From Methylocystaceae bacterium (lineage in GTDB: Bacteria > Pseudomonadota > Alphaproteobacteria > Rhizobiales > Beijerinckiaceae): 13,267 nucleotides of DNA. Below are positions 12,198 through 13,267 of the stretch, piece by piece; the first letter of the stretch is position 1, and the number at the start of each line of letters is the position of its first letter. The notes beneath the pieces are model-generated. The model saw nothing but the letters and a program-made list of their open reading frames with translations. It was not told where the DNA came from and did not search any database. The translations under genes were made by a program, and so were the position numbers. Where the stretch lies: positions 1-13,267 of the forward strand of contig PLZT01000541.1 in the NCBI GenBank assembly GCA_003152255.1, given 5' to 3'.

Positions 12198-12827
12198 ATG
12201 AAAATCATCGCGCTCGTTACGCAAAAGGGCGGTTCCGGTAAGAGCACGCTGGCGTCGTGTCTCGCCGTCGCCGCGACACAGGCCGGCGAAAAGGTGCTGG
12301 CGCTGGACCTCGACCCGCAAGGAACCTTGAGCGAATGGGCCAAGCTACGGCGGGAGGCCGCGCCGAACGTCGCGCGATTGCCGGCGGGCCAGACGGCGGA
12401 CCTCGCCGCGCTGCTGGCGTCGGCCCGCGCGAACTATTCGCTGGTCATCGTGGACACACCCGGAGCGGATTCGCCAGCGACGCACAACAGCATGACCGCC
12501 GCCGATTTATGCCTTGTCCCGCTTCGTCCGACGCGCCCCGACGCGCTGGCGCTTGCTCCTACAGTTGACGCCCTCAAGCGCGGTCGCCGGCGCTTCGCCT
12601 TCGTCCTAAGCCAATGTCCCGCCGTGGCGCGTAGTTCGCGCGCGTCCGAGATGGCGGACGGATTGGAGCAAATCGGATTGCTCGCGGAGCCGCCGATATG
12701 CGCCCGCGCCGACTTCCAAGACGCCTTCGCGGCGGGGCATGGTGTTACCGAATACGCGCCGAACGGCAAGGCCGCCGATGAAATCCGCGCGCTGTGGAAA
12801 TGGATAAAAAGGAGATCAAACACATGA
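12198..12827 (+). CDS. parA: ParA-family partition ATPase (small, ParF-like)
   Basis: 209 residues from the ATG at 12198, where the sequence begins MKIIALVTQKGGSGKST; an in-frame ATG at 12162 would add 12 residues across the promoter repeats. The deviant Walker A KGGSGKST spans 10-17, Walker A' is LDLDPQG (36-42) and Walker B is VIVDTPG (83-89). The C-terminal part contains LVPLRPTRPDALA and VLSQCP, as in ParA/MinD ATPases. The short length with no N-terminal HTH fits the ParF/type Ib class, which moves plasmid DNA over the nucleoid together with an RHH partner. The stop overlaps the RHH start as ATGA. There is no Shine-Dalgarno site before the ATG, and the predicted transcript start is nearly at the ATG, which suggests leaderless translation. 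Confidence 0.9.
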   Translation: MKIIALVTQKGGSGKSTLASCLAVAATQAGEKVLALDLDPQGTLSEWAKLRREAAPNVARLPAGQTADLAALLASARANYSLVIVDTPGADSPATHNSMTAADLCLVPLRPTRPDALALAPTVDALKRGRRRFAFVLSQCPAVARSSRASEMADGLEQIGLLAEPPICARADFQDAFAAGHGVTEYAPNGKAADEIRALWKWIKRRSNT

Positions 12828-13111
12828 CCGCGAAAAGCAAACGCCCCAAGGTCCTAGACCTCGGCTCGCTGATGGTGAAGCCGGCGCCCGCGCCGTCGAT
12901 TGAGCCGCAGGCGCCCGTGGCGGCCAAAAAGGCCGCGCCGAAAGACGCATTCCGCACAAGCGTCTATTTCCATCGCGCCGTCCACGACAAGCTGCGCGAC
13001 ATTGCTCATGAAGAGCGAAAGACGGTCATGGACCTCATTAACGAAGGCTTGGACGTTGTGCTGACGCGAAGGAATTATCCGACCACCGGCGAACTGCGCG
13101 GCAAGGCGTAA
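12824..13111 (+). CDS. Ribbon-helix-helix partition partner of ParA (ParG-like)
   Basis: 95 residues, ATGA overlap with parA and a GGAG site at about 12811-12814. The N-terminus (1-42) is flexible and basic/proline-rich (MTAKSKRPKV, then KPAPAPSIEPQAP and AAKKAAPK), like the mobile tail of ParG that stimulates the ParA ATPase. Residues 43-80 are the RHH domain: strand FRTSVYF, helix HRAVHDKLRDIAHEE, turn RKT, helix VMDLINEGLDVVL. It would bind short repeats as a dimer, forming the partition complex and repressing the operon. Three tandem 8-base repeats overlap its stop codon. It is functionally ParB-like but unrelated to the HTH ParB family. Confidence 0.8.
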   Translation: MTAKSKRPKVLDLGSLMVKPAPAPSIEPQAPVAAKKAAPKDAFRTSVYFHRAVHDKLRDIAHEERKTVMDLINEGLDVVLTRRNYPTTGELRGKA

Positions 13112-13129
13112 CGGCATAACGGCATAAAT
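13106..13129 (+). repeat. Three tandem 8-bp repeats at the end of the par operon
   Basis: GCGTAACG (13106-13113), GCATAACG (13114-13121) and GCATAAAT (13122-13129) are adjacent without gaps. The first includes the RHH stop codon. The same half-site, GCRTA, occurs in the parA promoter region in both orientations. Short contiguous arrays of this kind are typical binding sites of RHH proteins. Confidence 0.6.
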
Positions 13130-13160
13130 GCGCTAGTGTTATTTGAGCGATTTACGAGAC

Positions 13161-13215
13161 GCGCGGGGATAGGCGGCAGCCGACAAGCGAGACAAGCCCT
13201 CTCGTTTCCCCGCGC
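13161..13215. other. Compound stem-loop downstream of the par operon
   Basis: Outer arms GCGCGGGGA (13161-13169) and TCCCCGCGC (13207-13215) pair perfectly. An inner stem CGAGA (13188-13192) and TCTCG (13200-13204) closes a 7-base loop. No U-run follows, so it is not a standard terminator. It may be an RNA structure, a single-strand initiation or transfer site, or part of the leader of the next gene. The gap 13112-13240 otherwise shows nothing but the tandem repeats. Confidence 0.45.
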
Positions 13216-13240
13216 TAACAGGGCTTCGCGAGGGCTCGCG

Positions 13241-13267
13241 ATGCAACGGAAGAAACTGGACGGCGGG
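13241..13267 (+). CDS. Start of a further gene, 3' partial
   Basis: ATG at 13241 with GAGGG at 13230-13234, 6 bases upstream. The nine visible codons give MQRKKLDGG and run off the window. The spacing and ribosome site suggest a real start, but nothing can be said of the function. The beginning resembles MKKLDGG of the HTH gene at 6013. Confidence 0.35.

Noticed and set aside
1..13267. CRISPR arrays, tRNA genes, insertion sequences and attachment sites
   Set aside because: No regularly spaced repeat-spacer series, no cloverleaf with a T-loop, no transposase and no paired terminal repeats were seen.

Overview
The window reads as an accessory element of an alphaproteobacterium, most likely of the order Hyphomicrobiales (rhizobial or methylotroph-type). 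The basis is GC-rich, strongly GC-ending codon use, dense ATGA-coupled genes, and protein families (RepA/Toprim-type primase-helicase, TubC_N-like docking protein, rhizobial-type HTH replication protein) that I associate with plasmids and prophages of that group. No tRNA, rRNA, CRISPR array, transposase or integrase is visible. Every gene is on the + strand except one small ribbon-helix-helix gene at 9323-9502.

Region 1 (1-3185) is a DNA-replication module: the 3' end of an SSB-like gene, a 684-residue Toprim/RepA-type primase-helicase, a 116-residue TubC-docking-like protein and an excisionase-like HTH protein, chained by ATGA overlaps. Region 2 (3178-9290) is phage-like: a coiled-coil protein, an S49 head-maturation protease with a possible nested scaffold start, a small head-decoration-type protein, a hairpin, an AT-richer control region, a small HTH protein, a 909-residue tape-measure-like protein carrying an M15 peptidase domain, and a 95-residue protein. 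Terminase, portal and major capsid genes are not in the places where they normally sit.

Region 3 (9291-10744) holds a divergent RHH repressor-like gene with palindromic repeats, then a three-gene operon (secreted/Tat-like protein and two small proteins). Region 4 (10745-13267) looks like a plasmid maintenance module: about 600 bp of apparently non-coding, repeat-rich DNA with a perfect 28-bp palindrome, a leader with four successive hairpins, an HTH protein that may initiate replication, a ParF-like ParA, an RHH partner, and short GCRTA-type repeats on both sides of the par operon. A further gene begins at the right edge.

My inference is a plasmid-like or phage-plasmid-like element that has its own replication and partition functions and keeps a reduced set of phage morphogenesis and lysis genes. 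The parts most worth checking are the par-site repeats, the structured rep leader with the palindromic origin-like region, the capsid-less phage cassette and the repeat array inside the primase gene.
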